Source: Pseudofrankia asymbiotica (GTDB lineage Bacteria > Actinomycetota > Actinomycetes > Frankiales > Frankiaceae). Taken from it: a stretch of DNA of 6,421 bases. Of this stretch, positions 6,357-6,421 are shown piece by piece; position 1 is the first letter of the stretch; every line of letters begins with the position of its first letter. Below the pieces are notes generated by a model. The model was not told the origin of the DNA. It made no database searches and was given only the letters and a program-made list of their open reading frames with translations. A program made the translations under genes and the position numbers. The stretch is from contig NZ_MOMC01000059.1 of the NCBI RefSeq assembly GCF_001983105.1, positions 82,131-88,551 of the forward strand, written 5' to 3'.

Positions 6357-6421
6357 GACCCGATCATCCCGAAGGCCTCGAACACGCCGCGCATAGGCGC
6401 TCCGCAGCGCGAGTCCCGGCC

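Noticed and set aside
6194..6394. 66-codon - strand frame overlapping the start of the rightmost gene
   Set aside because: It lies in a different frame within the N-terminal coding region of the 282-residue protein, with no recognisable product.
6397..6410. GCGCT-CCGC-AGCGC hairpin near the right edge, upstream of the - strand gene
   Set aside because: The 5-bp stem is common by chance at this base composition, and the window ends 11 bases later, so its context cannot be judged.

Overview
The window is very GC-rich, with coding regions around 70% G+C or more and strongly G/C-biased third codon positions. Its protein style is high in Ala/Arg/Asp/Pro, with GTG starts plausible. This points to an actinomycete of the Streptomyces/Frankia kind; the genus cannot be fixed from the sequence alone. 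There is no rRNA, tRNA, CRISPR array, transposase or integrase.

Layout: (1) bases 1-1542, + strand, hold the C-terminal ~513 residues of a large protein cut by the left window edge. It begins in a cysteine cluster like the end of the DUF1998/MZB zinc-binding domain of large SF2 (DEAD/DEAH) helicases, followed by what looks like two degenerate Vsr/DUF559-type nuclease folds. (2) Bases 1549-3951, + strand, only 6 bp downstream, encode an 800-residue UvrD/Rep-type SF1 helicase with a complete motif set and an N-terminal RelE/ParE-like domain. (3) After a 163-bp gap that is poorer in G+C, bases 4115-5500, + strand, encode an unnamed protein with a small N-terminal winged-helix-like domain, a Pro/Thr linker carrying a perfect 18-bp tandem repeat, and a basic coiled coil. 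(4) Bases 5508-6356, - strand, converge on it with 7 bp between stops. They encode an unnamed 282-residue protein with a possible Tudor/SH3-like N-terminus and a coiled-coil C-terminus.

How the genes might work together: two helicases of different superfamilies are translationally coupled, and both carry accessory domains derived from nuclease or toxin folds. That is the composition of an anti-phage or DNA-processing island (compare the DUF1998 helicases of Druantia and DISARM), but no complete known system is visible. The two genes on the right are unnamed proteins that may be accessory, regulatory or simply neighbours. The strongest candidate for something undescribed is the helicase pair; the full SF2 gene and its upstream partners lie outside the window.
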